NCBI RefSeq assembly: GCF_020447105.2
Contig: NZ_CP096184.1
Span: 1,612,001-1,676,000 of the forward strand
Origin: Demequina sp. TMPB413
GTDB taxonomy: Bacteria; Actinomycetota; Actinomycetes; Actinomycetales; Demequinaceae
Direction: 5' to 3'
Length of the DNA: 64,000 nt
Of the stretch, positions 14,962 to 24,561 are shown one piece after another. A model generated the notes under the pieces. That model searched no databases. It was not told where the DNA came from and was given only the letters and a program-made list of their open reading frames with translations. The position numbers and the translations under genes are program-made. Every line of letters starts with the position of its first letter. Positions within the stretch are counted from its first letter, which is position 1.

Positions 14962-17421
14962 GTGGCCCACCTCCTGTACCGACTCGGACGCAACTCTGCA
15001 CGTCGCCCCCTCGCCGTCATCGGCGCCTGGTTCGCCACGCTTGTGATCGCGGGACTGGCGTTCCTCGGGTTTGGCGGCACTCTCGCCGACAGTTTCTCGA
15101 TCCCTGGACTTGAGACGGAGCGCGTGACAGAGGAACTGGCCGCTGAGTTGCCCGAACTGACAGGCGGCACGGCCAGGGTTGTCTTCCAGACCACCGACGG
15201 CTCGGCTTTCTCGGCTGAGCAGCAGCAGTCAGTCGGCGATGTCTTGACCACCGTGGCAGAGCTTGATCACGTGAAGGGCACCATGAACCCCTTCGCCACT
15301 CAGGCGCAGCGGGAACAGCAGGCCCAGCAGTTGACGGAAGGCGCCGACGCTCTGGACGCGGCGGTCCAGGAACTTGACGCCACGGAGCAGCAACTCGCCG
15401 CGGCACAGACGCAACTGGACGCCGCGATCGAGCAGGCCAAGAACGCCGGCGTCTACGAGGCCAATCAGGGCCAGTTTGAGGCCCAGCAGGCACAGATCGA
15501 CGACGGACTGGCCCAGGTGAGCGACGCCCGCGAACAGGTGGCCCAGCAGCGCGAGCAGCTCGAACTCGGGCGCCAGTTAGCCGGCTACGCCGCGGATCTG
15601 CGCATGGTCTCGCAAGACGGCTCTGTCGCACTCGTGACGGTGAGCTTCGCCGAGCAGACCTATGCCCTCACTCCAGAGGACAAGCAGGCCGTCATTGAAG
15701 CGATCAGAGCGGCACCCATCGAGGGCGTGAGCGCGGACTTCTCCGCCGACCTCACCACCGACGTTTCCGGTGTGCTTGGCCCCGGCGAGGTTGGCGGCGT
15801 GATCGTTGCGCTCCTGGTGCTGAGCATCATGATGCGAGCCTTCTGGCCGTCCGTCCAGCCGCTCATGACCTCGGTCGTCGGCGTCGGCGTCGGCGTGCTC
15901 ACCGCGCTCGCCTTCTCAGGCGTCCAGGACATGCAATCGATCACCCCCGTCCTCGGCGTCATGCTCGGCCTCGCGGTGGGGATCGACTACTCGCTGTTCA
16001 TTCTCAACCGCCACCGCAAGCAGTTCCGCGACGGGATGGACCTGTACGAGTCGATCGGCTTGGCCAACGGCACCTCCGGCAACGCCGTCGTCTTCGCAGG
16101 TGCCACCGTGATGGTGGCCTTGCTCGCCCTCAACATCACGGGCATCCCCTTCCTCGGGGTGATGGGCACCGTCGCGGCCTTCTGCGTCGCCGTCGCGGTG
16201 TTGTCGGCCATCTCCTTGACGCCAGCCGTGCTCGGGCTCATCGGGCCGCGAGTGCTCGGCAGGGCCGCCAGGAATAGGATCGGCTCTCACGCTCCAGAGA
16301 AGCCCATCAAGCCCCTCCGCAACGTGGTCGCCGTCGGCGCCGTCGTGGCCTCCGTCGGCGCGCTCCTGGTGGTGGCAGCACCCTCGCTGTCGATGCGACT
16401 GGGCCTGCCGGACGGCACTCAAGAGCCCCAAGAGTCAACGCAATACCAGGCCTACTTTGCCGTGGCCGACAACTTTGGCGACGGCGTCAATGGCACGATG
16501 CTCGTGACGGCGCGCCTGGCCGAGCCAGTGGCGGAAGACGACGTTCTGGCCACCCAGGTGGATATCGAGTCGGTCATCGCTGCCAACGACGATGTCGCGG
16601 CAGTCGCGCCTGTCGGGGTGTCGGCCGATCGCGACTACATGGCCTTCCAAGTCATCCCCGCTGAGGGCCCCTCGAGCGAGTCGACGGAGCAGCTGGTCCA
16701 TGACCTGCGGGCCCTGTCGCCTCTTGAAGACGGCACCGAGATTGGCGTGGCTGGCGAGGCTTCCGGGTCCATCGACGTGATCGAGAAGCTCAACGCGGCG
16801 CTGCCGCTGTACCTGACGGTGGTCGTGGCGCTCTCGCTGGTGATCCTCGTGGTGGTCTTCCGTTCCATCCTGGTGCCAGTGCTGGCGACGGCTGGCTTCG
16901 TGTTGTCGCTCTTCGCGGCCTTCGGCGCCGTCACCGCCGTGTACCAGTGGGGCTGGATGTCAGAGCTCTTCGGCGTGCACGATCCGGCTCCGCTGCTTGC
17001 CTTCCTTCCGATCCTGTTGACAGGGATCCTGTTCGGACTCGCGATGGACTACCAACTGTTCATCACCACCGGCATGCGCGAGGCGTACGTCCACGGCATG
17101 TCAGCACGCCATTCCGTGGTCGCTGGAGTGCGTCACGGCAGGGCTGTGGTCACGGCCGCTGCCATCATCATGGCGTCGGTGTTCGGAGGCTTCGTGTTCT
17201 CTGAACTTGGCATGGTGCGGCCTATCGGCTTTGGCCTCGCCGTCGGCGTGCTGTTTGACGCCTTCGTGGTGAGGATGGTGCTGGTGCCGTCGCTCATGCA
17301 CCTGGCGGGAGAGGGCGCGTGGTGGCTGCCGCGTTGGCTCGACAGGATCCTGCCTGACGTGGACGTCGAGGGCGCGCAGCTCGAGCGGGAGCACCCCCTG
17401 CCCGCAGAGCACTCCGCGTAG
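14962..17421 (+). CDS. MMPL/RND-family exporter
   Basis: 819 residues from a GTG start. It has a duplicated architecture: one transmembrane helix (about 15-40), an extracytoplasmic loop, a cluster of five helices (270-430), then a linker, a second loop and a second cluster (610-800). GIDYSLFILNRHRKQ and AMDYQLFITTGMREA are the paired MMPL proton-relay motifs. The first loop (about 115-210) is a Gln/Ala-rich coiled coil, as in YdfJ-type MMPL proteins. It exports lipids or hydrophobic compounds with the proton motive force. Probably controlled by the divergent TetR gene. The substrate is not evident. Confidence 0.88.
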   Translation: MAHLLYRLGRNSARRPLAVIGAWFATLVIAGLAFLGFGGTLADSFSIPGLETERVTEELAAELPELTGGTARVVFQTTDGSAFSAEQQQSVGDVLTTVAELDHVKGTMNPFATQAQREQQAQQLTEGADALDAAVQELDATEQQLAAAQTQLDAAIEQAKNAGVYEANQGQFEAQQAQIDDGLAQVSDAREQVAQQREQLELGRQLAGYAADLRMVSQDGSVALVTVSFAEQTYALTPEDKQAVIEAIRAAPIEGVSADFSADLTTDVSGVLGPGEVGGVIVALLVLSIMMRAFWPSVQPLMTSVVGVGVGVLTALAFSGVQDMQSITPVLGVMLGLAVGIDYSLFILNRHRKQFRDGMDLYESIGLANGTSGNAVVFAGATVMVALLALNITGIPFLGVMGTVAAFCVAVAVLSAISLTPAVLGLIGPRVLGRAARNRIGSHAPEKPIKPLRNVVAVGAVVASVGALLVVAAPSLSMRLGLPDGTQEPQESTQYQAYFAVADNFGDGVNGTMLVTARLAEPVAEDDVLATQVDIESVIAANDDVAAVAPVGVSADRDYMAFQVIPAEGPSSESTEQLVHDLRALSPLEDGTEIGVAGEASGSIDVIEKLNAALPLYLTVVVALSLVILVVVFRSILVPVLATAGFVLSLFAAFGAVTAVYQWGWMSELFGVHDPAPLLAFLPILLTGILFGLAMDYQLFITTGMREAYVHGMSARHSVVAGVRHGRAVVTAAAIIMASVFGGFVFSELGMVRPIGFGLAVGVLFDAFVVRMVLVPSLMHLAGEGAWWLPRWLDRILPDVDVEGAQLEREHPLPAEHSA

Positions 17422-17443
17422 CGGACGGCGTCGCGGCGGGCGG

Positions 17444-19336
17444 CTACCAGCCCCCGCCGCCGCCTCCGCCGCCTCCACCGCCTGAGAATCCCCCGCCGCC
17501 GCTGAAGCCAGAGCCGCCGGACGAGCCCGGCGTCGGCGCAGACATGGCGGTGTCGGCGAACGAGGCGAAGCCTCCCATGCGCTCGCCAAGGCCTGCCGAG
17601 TGCATCCAGAAGGTGCCGTACGCCACGCCCCCGTACCATGCAGGCTCCGCGAGCGCGCGGCCCTGGCTTGCGAGCTCTTCGAACTTCTTGGCCCACTTGT
17701 CGGCCACGCCAAAGGCGATCGCGTACGGCAGGTACTTCGAGAACAGATCCTCGCCCTCTTCGAAACGCAACTGATTGGCCTCGGCCTTGGAGATGTACAA
17801 CTCGAAGCCGCGCGCCTGCTGCAAAGCGGCGGTGCCCTTCGCCGTGCGTGCTGGCGCGTTCATCGTGGTGACCAGCATGACTACGCCCAGCAGGATGAGC
17901 GGCAGCGGCACGATGGCTAGCCGCGTTGCCTGAGCGAGAATGATGGTTCCCAGGATTCCTGCGATCACGAGGACGACGCCCCACGACGCCCACGCGGCCC
18001 GCGCCTGCTGAGGGTTGCTGCGAAACCACCCCAGGTTGGTGGCGTTCTTGTAGAGCTGCTTTTGCACCGACGCCATGGACGACGCGAACGTGGTGTGGAG
18101 GTCCGACATCGCGACCTCCGTGCGGTCCTTGAACAACGCATCGAGCAACATCGCTTCGTACGGGAACAGCGCGGCATCACTTTCGCGCAGTTGGACAAGA
18201 AGGTAGTCGCGCTCCGTGGAGAAGATCCCTGATTTCTTCTCGCCGAGATCATCGATGCGCAAGTAACCGCGCACGGCGAGATCAACGAGCGTCGCCGTCA
18301 CGTCCCTTGAGTCGGCCTTTTCGTCCAGCAGCGTGCCGATCTGGCCTGGCCGCATGCCAGGCGGCGGTGCAAACTGAACCGCCACGGGCGCCTTGTAGTC
18401 GCGCCGTGTTGTGCCTTCGTCGGAAGCGCCCATTCCGAGCGGCGTCAGTCCGGGGATCTCGTCGACGAATTGCTCGTCAATGGCGGTGGAGCGCAGTCTT
18501 CTCACGATGAGGAAGAGCCCGATCCCCAATATCACGAGGGCCGCGCCGATGGTCCCCACGTTGAGCGTGAACGCCTCCTTTACGTCGTCGACAGCATCGG
18601 CGGCCGGTTCGGTGAGCCTCGGCTCGGTGACAAACGAGCCCGCCGGATACAACACGTCGACGGTGAAGAACTGACCGGGTTCCAGGTAGTCCTGCCGAAA
18701 CACGACCGAGCTGCCTTCTACCGACGCCCCTGCGCACGCGTCGGCGCCCTTCGCCGGACCGGCAAAGCACTGGGCATCCGTCGCCGTAACGGGCGACTCC
18801 ACGGTGACGGTCGCGTGCGAGATCGGAATCTCCCACTGATCGCCCACGGCGTTCCAGTAGAACTCGTCCCCCGCCTTGCCTTCGCCTTCGGAAGCCGTGG
18901 TGTCGTTCATGACTCGATCCACCGTGTAGGTGATGACATACGTCTGGACACCGGACACGTCGCCGATGTTCGGATCACCCACCTTGATCTCGGTCGAGTT
19001 CGTGCCTCGCGTCACGTGCACCTCGGAGGGCGCTCCCGTGGGACTCGAGGCGTCGATGTTCGACAACTCGTACAGCCTGTCGTGCTCGTCGTCGTAGCCT
19101 TGGCGCGTTGGCAGGACCAGGTAGGGCCCGTGGCCAGGGTCGTTGCCGAAGTCGAAGTCGATCTCCAAGCGCACGTCGGCTGAACCGTCGGCATTCAACG
19201 CAAAGGTCTCGTCCCACCGGGTGATCTCCCTCCCTGGAGCGTCGGGAAGGGCAGCGGCCGACGCCGACGTTGCGGGGACGAGGACCATCAAGGCGGCGAG
19301 TACCAGGGCACGCAGTGTTCGCATGTCAACCATCAT
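17444..19336 (-). CDS. DUF2207 membrane protein with Gly-rich tail
   Basis: 630 residues. A signal peptide (1-28, ending ATSASAAALP) precedes an extracytoplasmic beta-rich domain (about 35-250, the DUF2207 N-terminal part). Then come a helix near 265-285, a cytoplasmic segment (LVDLAVRGYLRIDD, a winged-helix-like piece), two helices near 450-490, and a cytoplasmic domain. The end is extremely Gly-rich, with a terminal run of Gly before a final Trp, which is typical of this family. Function is unknown; in other bacteria members are linked to the cell envelope. The stop lies 22 bp from the convergent MMPL stop. Confidence 0.8.
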   Translation of the reverse strand: MMVDMRTLRALVLAALMVLVPATSASAAALPDAPGREITRWDETFALNADGSADVRLEIDFDFGNDPGHGPYLVLPTRQGYDDEHDRLYELSNIDASSPTGAPSEVHVTRGTNSTEIKVGDPNIGDVSGVQTYVITYTVDRVMNDTTASEGEGKAGDEFYWNAVGDQWEIPISHATVTVESPVTATDAQCFAGPAKGADACAGASVEGSSVVFRQDYLEPGQFFTVDVLYPAGSFVTEPRLTEPAADAVDDVKEAFTLNVGTIGAALVILGIGLFLIVRRLRSTAIDEQFVDEIPGLTPLGMGASDEGTTRRDYKAPVAVQFAPPPGMRPGQIGTLLDEKADSRDVTATLVDLAVRGYLRIDDLGEKKSGIFSTERDYLLVQLRESDAALFPYEAMLLDALFKDRTEVAMSDLHTTFASSMASVQKQLYKNATNLGWFRSNPQQARAAWASWGVVLVIAGILGTIILAQATRLAIVPLPLILLGVVMLVTTMNAPARTAKGTAALQQARGFELYISKAEANQLRFEEGEDLFSKYLPYAIAFGVADKWAKKFEELASQGRALAEPAWYGGVAYGTFWMHSAGLGERMGGFASFADTAMSAPTPGSSGGSGFSGGGGFSGGGGGGGGGGGW

Positions 19337-19386
19337 GCCGTGTTCTGCACCAACCCCAGCGGGTCGCCTGGCCTAGGAGGGGGAAA

Positions 19387-19851
19387 CTACTCGCGACCCT
19401 TGCGCGCCATCGCCCGCTCCGCCTCGCGGTTGTCTTGCTTCTCTCGCAGCGTCTGACGCTTGTCGTACAACTTCTTGCCCTGTGCCAGGCCGATCTCGAG
19501 TTTGGCGCGCCCCTTCACGAAGTACAACCGCAAGGGCACGATCGTGTGGCCCTTCTCGCGGGTCCTGATCGCCAACTCATCGATCTCGTGGTGGTGGAGC
19601 AACAGCTTGCGCTTGCGGCGCACCGCGTGATTCGTCCAGGTGCCTTGCGTGTACTCGGGAATGTGGATGTTCTCGCACCACGCCTGGCCGCCATCGATGT
19701 AGACGTAGCCCTCGCCGATAGCGGCCCGCCCCTGCCGGAGCGACTTCACCTCGGTACCCGTGAGGACCATGCCTGCCTCGAACACGTCTTCGATGAAGAA
19801 GTCGTGGCGCGCAGAGCGGTTAGTGGCCACCACCTTGACTGACTCGGACAT
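19387..19851 (-). CDS. smpB: SsrA-binding protein SmpB
   Basis: 154 residues, the usual length. Recognisable family blocks are the N-terminal VATNRSARHDFFIEDVFEAGMVLTGTEVKSLR, the middle IHIPEYTQG, and the basic C-terminal tail (KKLYDKRQTLREKQDNREAERA) that enters the empty mRNA channel. It binds tmRNA and delivers it to stalled ribosomes. GGAGGTGAGCC precedes the ATG. It is the last gene of the prfB/ftsE/ftsX/M23 group, 89 bp after the M23 gene. Confidence 0.96.
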   Translation of the reverse strand: MSESVKVVATNRSARHDFFIEDVFEAGMVLTGTEVKSLRQGRAAIGEGYVYIDGGQAWCENIHIPEYTQGTWTNHAVRRKRKLLLHHHEIDELAIRTREKGHTIVPLRLYFVKGRAKLEIGLAQGKKLYDKRQTLREKQDNREAERAMARKGRE

Positions 19852-19940
19852 GGCTCACCTCCCAGGCACACTCGAATCCGATCGCGACTTTGCGGCGCGA
19901 CCTACCAGTGTAAGGCCCTTAGCGCAGGTACAACAGCCCT

Positions 19941-21260
19941 TTACCAGTCGGCGACGTACTTCATCGGGTCAACCGTTGAGCCGTTGACGTAGACCTCGAA
20001 GTGCTGGTGGCAGGCCGTCGAGGTTCCGGTAGTGCCCTGATAGCCGACCACCTGTCCGCGTTTGACGGTCTGACCAGCCCCGACGGCGAAACTCGCCAAG
20101 TGATTGTAACTGGTGTAGAGCACCTTGCCGCTGACGACTCCGTTGTAGAGCATCACCTGGTTGCCGAGGCCCGCGACGTACTTGGCCCACTCCACCTTGC
20201 CGTCCGCCGTAGCCAGGATGGCCGTTCCGCAATACGCGCGGAAGTCCGTTCCCGCGTGCAGTTTCCACACGCGATAGATCGGGTGGAGGCGCATGCCATA
20301 CGGCGACGTAATGTAGGGCACTGCCGTGGGCGGGCTGAGGAAGCCCTTCACCAATGAGCCGGTGCCATTGGTCGCCTCTTCGGCCAGTTTCTTCTTCCAC
20401 AGAACGTCGAGCTCGGCCTTGAGCGCGGCGGCGTCGGCTTCGGCCTGCCTCTGCTGGGCCAGGTACGTCTCGCGCTGCGACTCGAGGTAGGCCTTCAGGT
20501 CCTCGGCGTCCTTGAGCAGTCTCTCGACCTCGGCCTTCTTCGCCGCAGCGATGTCGCGGGCGGTCTGGGTCTCGACCACAAGCGCGTCGGCCTTGACCTT
20601 CAGCTCCTCGATGTAAGCCCGCACCGCTTCTTGACGAGCCTTGCGGTTGCGGTTGACCGCGGCGAGCTCCTCCATTTGGGCCAACGTGTTGGACTGCACG
20701 CGGGACGTGGTCTCGCGGTACGCGTAGTCGTCCACGAACTCGGTTGACGTCTGGGCACCAAAGAAGATACTGAGGCTCGCATCCTTGCGCGAGCCTTGAT
20801 ACTCGGCACGCGCGATCTCGGCGAGGACGTTACGCAACTCGTTGATCTTGATGTCGTCAGCGTCGATTTGCTCGGTCAGGGCCGCGTCTTCCGCGCGCGC
20901 TGCCTTGAGCTTGGCGGCAACGATGTTCTGCTGCAGCACGGCCGCGTCATACCGCTCTTGGGCGACGCGGTACTCCTCCTGAACAATCGGCAACCGGTTA
21001 TTGAGCTCCGTCAATCGAATCGAGGCATCGGCGATCGCCTGATCCGTCTCCGCGAGCTCGTACTCCAGGTTCCTGGCCTGCTGTTCCCTATTGGCCTTGT
21101 CCTTGTTAGCCTGCGCGATTTCGTCGTCATAGCTCGACCACAAGGGCACCCCGCCGGCCCCGGCTTGAGCGATGCTTCCGGCGCTCGCGCCGAGCATCGC
21201 GGCAAGCAGCAATGCCGCCGCAACCCTGAAGTTGCGCGTGCGCCACGGTGACTTGGTCAT
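19941..21260 (-). CDS. Coiled-coil M23 peptidoglycan endopeptidase partner of FtsEX
   Basis: 439 residues from the ATG at 21260, which overlaps the ftsX stop as ATGA; a longer frame from 21332 would overlap ftsX by 76 bp and is rejected. An N-terminal signal/anchor helix (about 12-35) is followed by a long coiled coil (about 45-290, EnvC-like) and a C-terminal LytM domain. The zinc ligands are present: HAGTD (first His and Asp) and HQHFEV (HxH), so it should be active rather than a degenerate activator. Translational coupling to FtsX argues that FtsEX controls its cutting of septal peptidoglycan. In mycobacteria this role is played by RipC, which has a different fold. Confidence 0.9.
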   Translation of the reverse strand: MTKSPWRTRNFRVAAALLLAAMLGASAGSIAQAGAGGVPLWSSYDDEIAQANKDKANREQQARNLEYELAETDQAIADASIRLTELNNRLPIVQEEYRVAQERYDAAVLQQNIVAAKLKAARAEDAALTEQIDADDIKINELRNVLAEIARAEYQGSRKDASLSIFFGAQTSTEFVDDYAYRETTSRVQSNTLAQMEELAAVNRNRKARQEAVRAYIEELKVKADALVVETQTARDIAAAKKAEVERLLKDAEDLKAYLESQRETYLAQQRQAEADAAALKAELDVLWKKKLAEEATNGTGSLVKGFLSPPTAVPYITSPYGMRLHPIYRVWKLHAGTDFRAYCGTAILATADGKVEWAKYVAGLGNQVMLYNGVVSGKVLYTSYNHLASFAVGAGQTVKRGQVVGYQGTTGTSTACHQHFEVYVNGSTVDPMKYVADW

Positions 21261-22168
21261 GCGCGTGTGTACCTTCCCAACGTTGCCAAAGACGCCACTG
21301 CCGCCAGCGCCACTGCGATCAGCAGTAGCCAAGGCGCGACGGCAAGCACGTCATCCCCGTTGATGTAATCGACAAAGGTGACAGATCCCCTGAGCCAGTC
21401 CTCGATGAGATAGCGCACAGCAAGCCACAGTCCCGTGCCTGCGAGCACAGCGCCAAGGGTGGCTGCCACCGCACCTTCGAGCATGAAGGGCATCTGGATC
21501 AGCCCGCGCGAGGCACCCACCATCCTCATGATGTTGGTCTCTCTGCGGCGACTGAGAGCGCTGAGCCTGATCGTCGTGGTGATGAGGAGCACTGCCGCCA
21601 GCAGCATGACGGCGGCGAGGCCTGCAGCGATGAAGGTGGCTGCGTTGAGCAGGCTGAACAGACCCTTGAAGATCTCCCGTTGGTCCTGGACTTCGTCAAC
21701 CCCGTCCATGCCAGCGACGGCGTCGGCGACTACCTCAAACTGTTCAGGGTCGGTGAGCTTCACCCTAAAGCTCGCCTGCATAGCCTCCGCCGTCAACTGT
21801 GCGAAACGGTTGTCGGTGTCGCGCTCCCTGAGATTCTCGAAGGCCTCTTCGCGGGATTCGTACTCGACTTCCTCGACGAGCGGGGCGACCGAGCCGTTCT
21901 CCAGCACGTCGCGGATAGCGTCTTCCTCCGCCGGTGTTGCCAATCCGTCGACGCACCGCACCTCGCGCGAGTTCTCAGGGCACAGGAAGACCGAGACCTC
22001 GACCTTGCCGTACCAGTCGTCCTTGAGCTTGTCCACCTGCATCTGGGTGAGCGCCGCTGCGCCCACAAACGTCAGTGACACAAAGGTCACGAGAACCACA
22101 GACAGCGCCATCGTGGAATTGCGCCGCAGGCCGTTGAAGACCTCGCCAAAGATGAATCTCAGCCTCAT
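21257..22168 (-). CDS. ftsX: Cell division protein FtsX
   Basis: 303 residues. One helix near 20-42, a large extracytoplasmic loop (45-170) that contacts the hydrolase, then three helices (about 175-200, 225-250, 270-295), the standard four-helix FtsX layout. The opening [17 protein letters not shown] is typical of actinobacterial FtsX. It is the membrane part of the FtsEX ABC-type complex that switches on peptidoglycan hydrolysis at division. Overlaps both neighbours by 4 bp. Confidence 0.95.
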   Translation of the reverse strand: MRLRFIFGEVFNGLRRNSTMALSVVLVTFVSLTFVGAAALTQMQVDKLKDDWYGKVEVSVFLCPENSREVRCVDGLATPAEEDAIRDVLENGSVAPLVEEVEYESREEAFENLRERDTDNRFAQLTAEAMQASFRVKLTDPEQFEVVADAVAGMDGVDEVQDQREIFKGLFSLLNAATFIAAGLAAVMLLAAVLLITTTIRLSALSRRRETNIMRMVGASRGLIQMPFMLEGAVAATLGAVLAGTGLWLAVRYLIEDWLRGSVTFVDYINGDDVLAVAPWLLLIAVALAAVASLATLGRYTRA

Positions 22169-22860
22169 GCGGACGTCTCCGCCCCATAGACTCCGCGGTC
22201 TTGGTCGCGAATGAGCAGACCGCCCTTGAGCTCGATCACGCGCTTGCGCATCTGGTCGACGATCTCGTCGTCGTGCGTGGCCATGAGCACGGTGGTGCCG
22301 GTCCTATTGATGCGGTCGAGCAAACGCATGATGCCGATGGACGTTCCTGGATCGAGGTTTCCGGTGGGCTCGTCGCACAACAGGATGGGCGGATGGTTGA
22401 CGACGGCGCGGGCGATCGCCACGCGCTGCTGCTCGCCGCCGGATAGCTCATGCGGCAGGCGCTTCTCTTTGCCAGCGAGGCCGACAAGCTCGAGCGTCTC
22501 AGGCACCATCGACTGGACGTGGTGGCGCTTCTTGCCGATGACCTCGAGTGCGAAGGCGACGTTGTCGAACACGGTCTTGTTGGGCAGCAAGCGGAAGTCT
22601 TGGAACACGGCGCCGATCTCGCGGCGCAAGTGCGGCACGCGCCAGTTCGACAACTTGTTGAGGTGGCGTCCGGCAACGTGGACGTCCCCTGCCGTGGGCC
22701 GCTCTTCGCGCAAGATGAGTTTGAGGAAGGTCGACTTCCCTGATCCTGACGAGCCCACAAGGAACACGAAGTCGCCGCGCTCAACCTCAACGGAGACGTC
22801 GTCGAGCGCGGGGCGTGCACCCCTTGCGTACACCTTGGAAACGTTGTCGAGTCGGATCAC
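22165..22860 (-). CDS. ftsE: Cell division ATP-binding protein FtsE
   Basis: 231 residues from the GTG at 22860. This start gives the canonical [10 protein letters not shown] beginning and has GAAGG five bases before it. The longer ATG start at 22905 lies inside a TATGAT -10-like box and has no ribosome site. Walker A GSSGSGKS is at 36-43, followed by the ABC signature LSGGEQQR and Walker [13 protein letters not shown]. It powers FtsX. Overlap with ftsX is ATGA. Confidence 0.94.
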   Translation of the reverse strand: MIRLDNVSKVYARGARPALDDVSVEVERGDFVFLVGSSGSGKSTFLKLILREERPTAGDVHVAGRHLNKLSNWRVPHLRREIGAVFQDFRLLPNKTVFDNVAFALEVIGKKRHHVQSMVPETLELVGLAGKEKRLPHELSGGEQQRVAIARAVVNHPPILLCDEPTGNLDPGTSIGIMRLLDRINRTGTTVLMATHDDEIVDQMRKRVIELKGGLLIRDQDRGVYGAETSA

Positions 22861-22900
22861 GGCAGCCTTCGGCGTGGGGGGTCTTACCCATGCCACTGGC

Positions 22901-22906
22901 ATCATA
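22901..22906 (-). promoter_or_regulatory. Candidate -10 box for ftsE operon
   Basis: TATGAT on the minus strand lies 41 bp before the ftsE GTG and differs from the consensus TATAAT by one base. No good -35 box is seen. It supports a separate promoter after prfB. Confidence 0.4.
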
Positions 22907-22942
22907 AGTAGCCGATTGGCGTGATCTGGGGAGGGCGCGCCG

Positions 22943-22974
22943 CTGGCGCGGTGTCGCTTGCGTCACACCGCCAG
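22943..22974. terminator. Hairpin between prfB and ftsE
   Basis: CTGGC-gc-GGTGT pairs with ACACCGCCAG around a 10-nt loop. It may end prfB transcription, but no U-tract follows. Confidence 0.35.
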
Positions 22975-23004
22975 GTCCCGGCGTCCAAAGACGAGCAACC
23001 TCGG

Positions 23005-23117
23005 CCCCGCGTCGACACTCCGAACCGTTTTGGGCCCCGGCGCACAGGCGTGTCTCGGTCACGGGCCCTCGCGGGGGCGTGTCGCCCGCCAAAACGGTTC
23101 GGAGTGTCGACGCGGGG
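23005..23117. repeat. 29-bp perfect inverted repeat with 55-bp spacer
   Basis: Positions 23005-23033 (core GTCGACACTCCGAACCG) are the exact reverse complement of 23089-23117. The 55-bp centre contains GGGCCC near each end and could fold further. The element occupies most of the non-coding gap between prfB and ftsE. It has no coding capacity and no transposase. It resembles a MITE or REP-type intergenic element; no second copy was seen in this window. Confidence 0.85.
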
Positions 23118-23180
23118 CGAGAGTGTCCGAGTGGGGCGACGGGCGTTGGACGTGTTGAGGAGCGTTGGACGTGTTGAGGA
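23102..23180. repeat. Two pairs of 19-bp tandem repeats
   Basis: GCGTTGGACGTGTTGAGGA occurs twice in immediate succession (23143-23161, 23162-23180). Just before, two related 19-mers follow each other (23102-23120 and 23121-23139; GAGTGTC...GGGGCGA, 15 of 19 identical). The first of these is also part of the right arm of the inverted repeat. Confidence 0.85.
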
Positions 23181-23228
23181 GCGCCGCAAGCGGCGAGTTG
23201 GTCGTGAGGACAAGGCGGGTTGGAGCCC

Positions 23229-24338
23229 CTACGCGCCTGCGTCGAGCGAGCGCCGCCAGCGAATGCCAGCGTCAATGAAGTCGTCGATGTCGCCGTCGAA
23301 CACTGCGGCAGGGTTACCGGACTCCTGGCCCGTGCGAAGGTCCTTGACCAGTTGCTGCCCGTAGAGGAAGTAGGACCGCATCTGATCACCCCAACTCGCT
23401 TTGATGTCGCCGGCGAGTTCCTTCTTCTGGGCGGCCTCCTGCTCCTTCTTGAGTAGCAACAGGCGAGACTGCAGGACGCGCATCGCCGCGGCGCGGTTCT
23501 GAATCTGGCTCTTCTCGTCCTGCATCGACACCACGATGCCGGAGGGCAGGTGGGTGAGCCGCACGGCAGAGTCGGTCGTGTTGACCGACTGCCCACCGGG
23601 GCCAGAAGAGCGGAACACATCCACTTTGATGTCGGTCTCCGGCACCTCGATGTGATCGGTCGACTCGATCAGCGGGATCACTTCGACCGCCGCGAAGCTC
23701 GTCTGCCGCTTGTCGGCAGAGCCGAAGGGGCTGATCCGCGCGAGGCGGTGAGTCCCGGCCTCAACGCTGAGGGTGCCGAAGGCGTAGGGCGCACTGATCT
23801 CGAAGGTCGCCGACTTGATCCCGGCGCCTTCTGCGTACGACGTGTCGAGCACCTTGGCGGCATAGCCGTGGCGCTCCGCCCAGCGCAGGTACATGCGCAG
23901 CAGCATCTCCGCAAAGTCGGTGGCATCATCGCCGCCCGCCCCCGAGCGGATCGTGACAACGGCATCGCGCTCATCCCACTCCCCCGCCATCAGGGTCCTG
24001 ACCTCCATGGCGGAGAGGTCTTTGCGGAGTATCGTGAGATCGCGCTCCGCCTCGTCCAGCGTCTCGGCGTCGTCCGCTTCTACGGCCATCTCCACCAAGA
24101 CTTCGAGGTCATCTAGCCGCCTGCCGAAGCCGGCGATCCGCTCGAGTTCAGCGTTCGCGGCGCTGAGGGCACTCGTCACCGCTTGAGCGTTCTCTTGGTC
24201 GTCCCATAGGTCGGGCGACGACGCTTGGTCCTCGAGGCTGGCGATGCGCTCCTTGAGCGCCGCCGGGTCGAGCACCGCCTCGATCTGGCCGAAGGTGCCG
24301 CGTAGTGCCGCGATTTCAGCGGGAAAGTCGATAGCCAC
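23229..24338 (-). CDS. prfB: Peptide chain release factor 2
   Basis: 369 residues from the GTG at 24338, starting [13 protein letters not shown] as in other actinobacterial RF2; the open frame continues to 24482 but that extension is Arg/Gly-rich and unlike the family. The stop-codon-reading motif SPF ([11 protein letters not shown]) and the catalytic GGQ (248-250, in [12 protein letters not shown]) are both present. It recognises UGA and UAA and releases the peptide. The gene is one uninterrupted frame, so there is no programmed +1 frameshift as in Escherichia coli. No Shine-Dalgarno is evident and the mRNA could be leaderless. Confidence 0.94.
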   Translation of the reverse strand: MAIDFPAEIAALRGTFGQIEAVLDPAALKERIASLEDQASSPDLWDDQENAQAVTSALSAANAELERIAGFGRRLDDLEVLVEMAVEADDAETLDEAERDLTILRKDLSAMEVRTLMAGEWDERDAVVTIRSGAGGDDATDFAEMLLRMYLRWAERHGYAAKVLDTSYAEGAGIKSATFEISAPYAFGTLSVEAGTHRLARISPFGSADKRQTSFAAVEVIPLIESTDHIEVPETDIKVDVFRSSGPGGQSVNTTDSAVRLTHLPSGIVVSMQDEKSQIQNRAAAMRVLQSRLLLLKKEQEAAQKKELAGDIKASWGDQMRSYFLYGQQLVKDLRTGQESGNPAAVFDGDIDDFIDAGIRWRRSLDAGA

Positions 24339-24415
24339 GGTAGACGAGTCTAGTGCCGTTCTGCCGCGCCCCTGGGGCCCGGGCTCTGAGCCGAAAAAGT
24401 GCCCAGACATGAGGA

Positions 24416-24447
24416 AAGGGGCCGGCTCCCCATTGCGCCGGCCCCTT
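24416..24447. terminator. GC-rich hairpin upstream of prfB
   Basis: AAGGGGCCGGC pairs with GCCGGCCCCTT (11 bp, 10-nt loop), flanked by A/T on both sides. A weaker GTTGGG/CCCAAC hairpin follows at about 24453-24472. It may back up termination of adhE before prfB. Confidence 0.6.
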
Positions 24448-24507
24448 GAGGCGTTGGGTGTCCCCTCCCAACGTCTCCCCACGGAAAAGCATGCCTTGGA
24501 AATGCGT

Positions 24508-24539
24508 CAGCGGGTCGGGACCTGGGTCCCGACCCGCTG
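24508..24539 (-). terminator. Terminator of adhE
   Basis: CAGCGGGTCGGGACC is perfectly complementary to GGTCCCGACCCGCTG with two bases between, a 15-bp potential stem that begins 22 bp after the adhE stop. Confidence 0.75.
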
Positions 24540-24561
24540 ACTGTTCGGCATTTATCAGGAA

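Noticed and set aside
22861-22905. Upstream ATG start for ftsE at 22905
   Set aside because: The ATG overlaps a TATGAT -10-like box, has no Shine-Dalgarno, and adds 15 residues absent from FtsE proteins; the GTG at 22860 fits better.
23229-24338. Programmed +1 frameshift in prfB
   Set aside because: The RF2 gene is one continuous frame from its GTG through SPF and GGQ; no internal UGA or shift site is needed.
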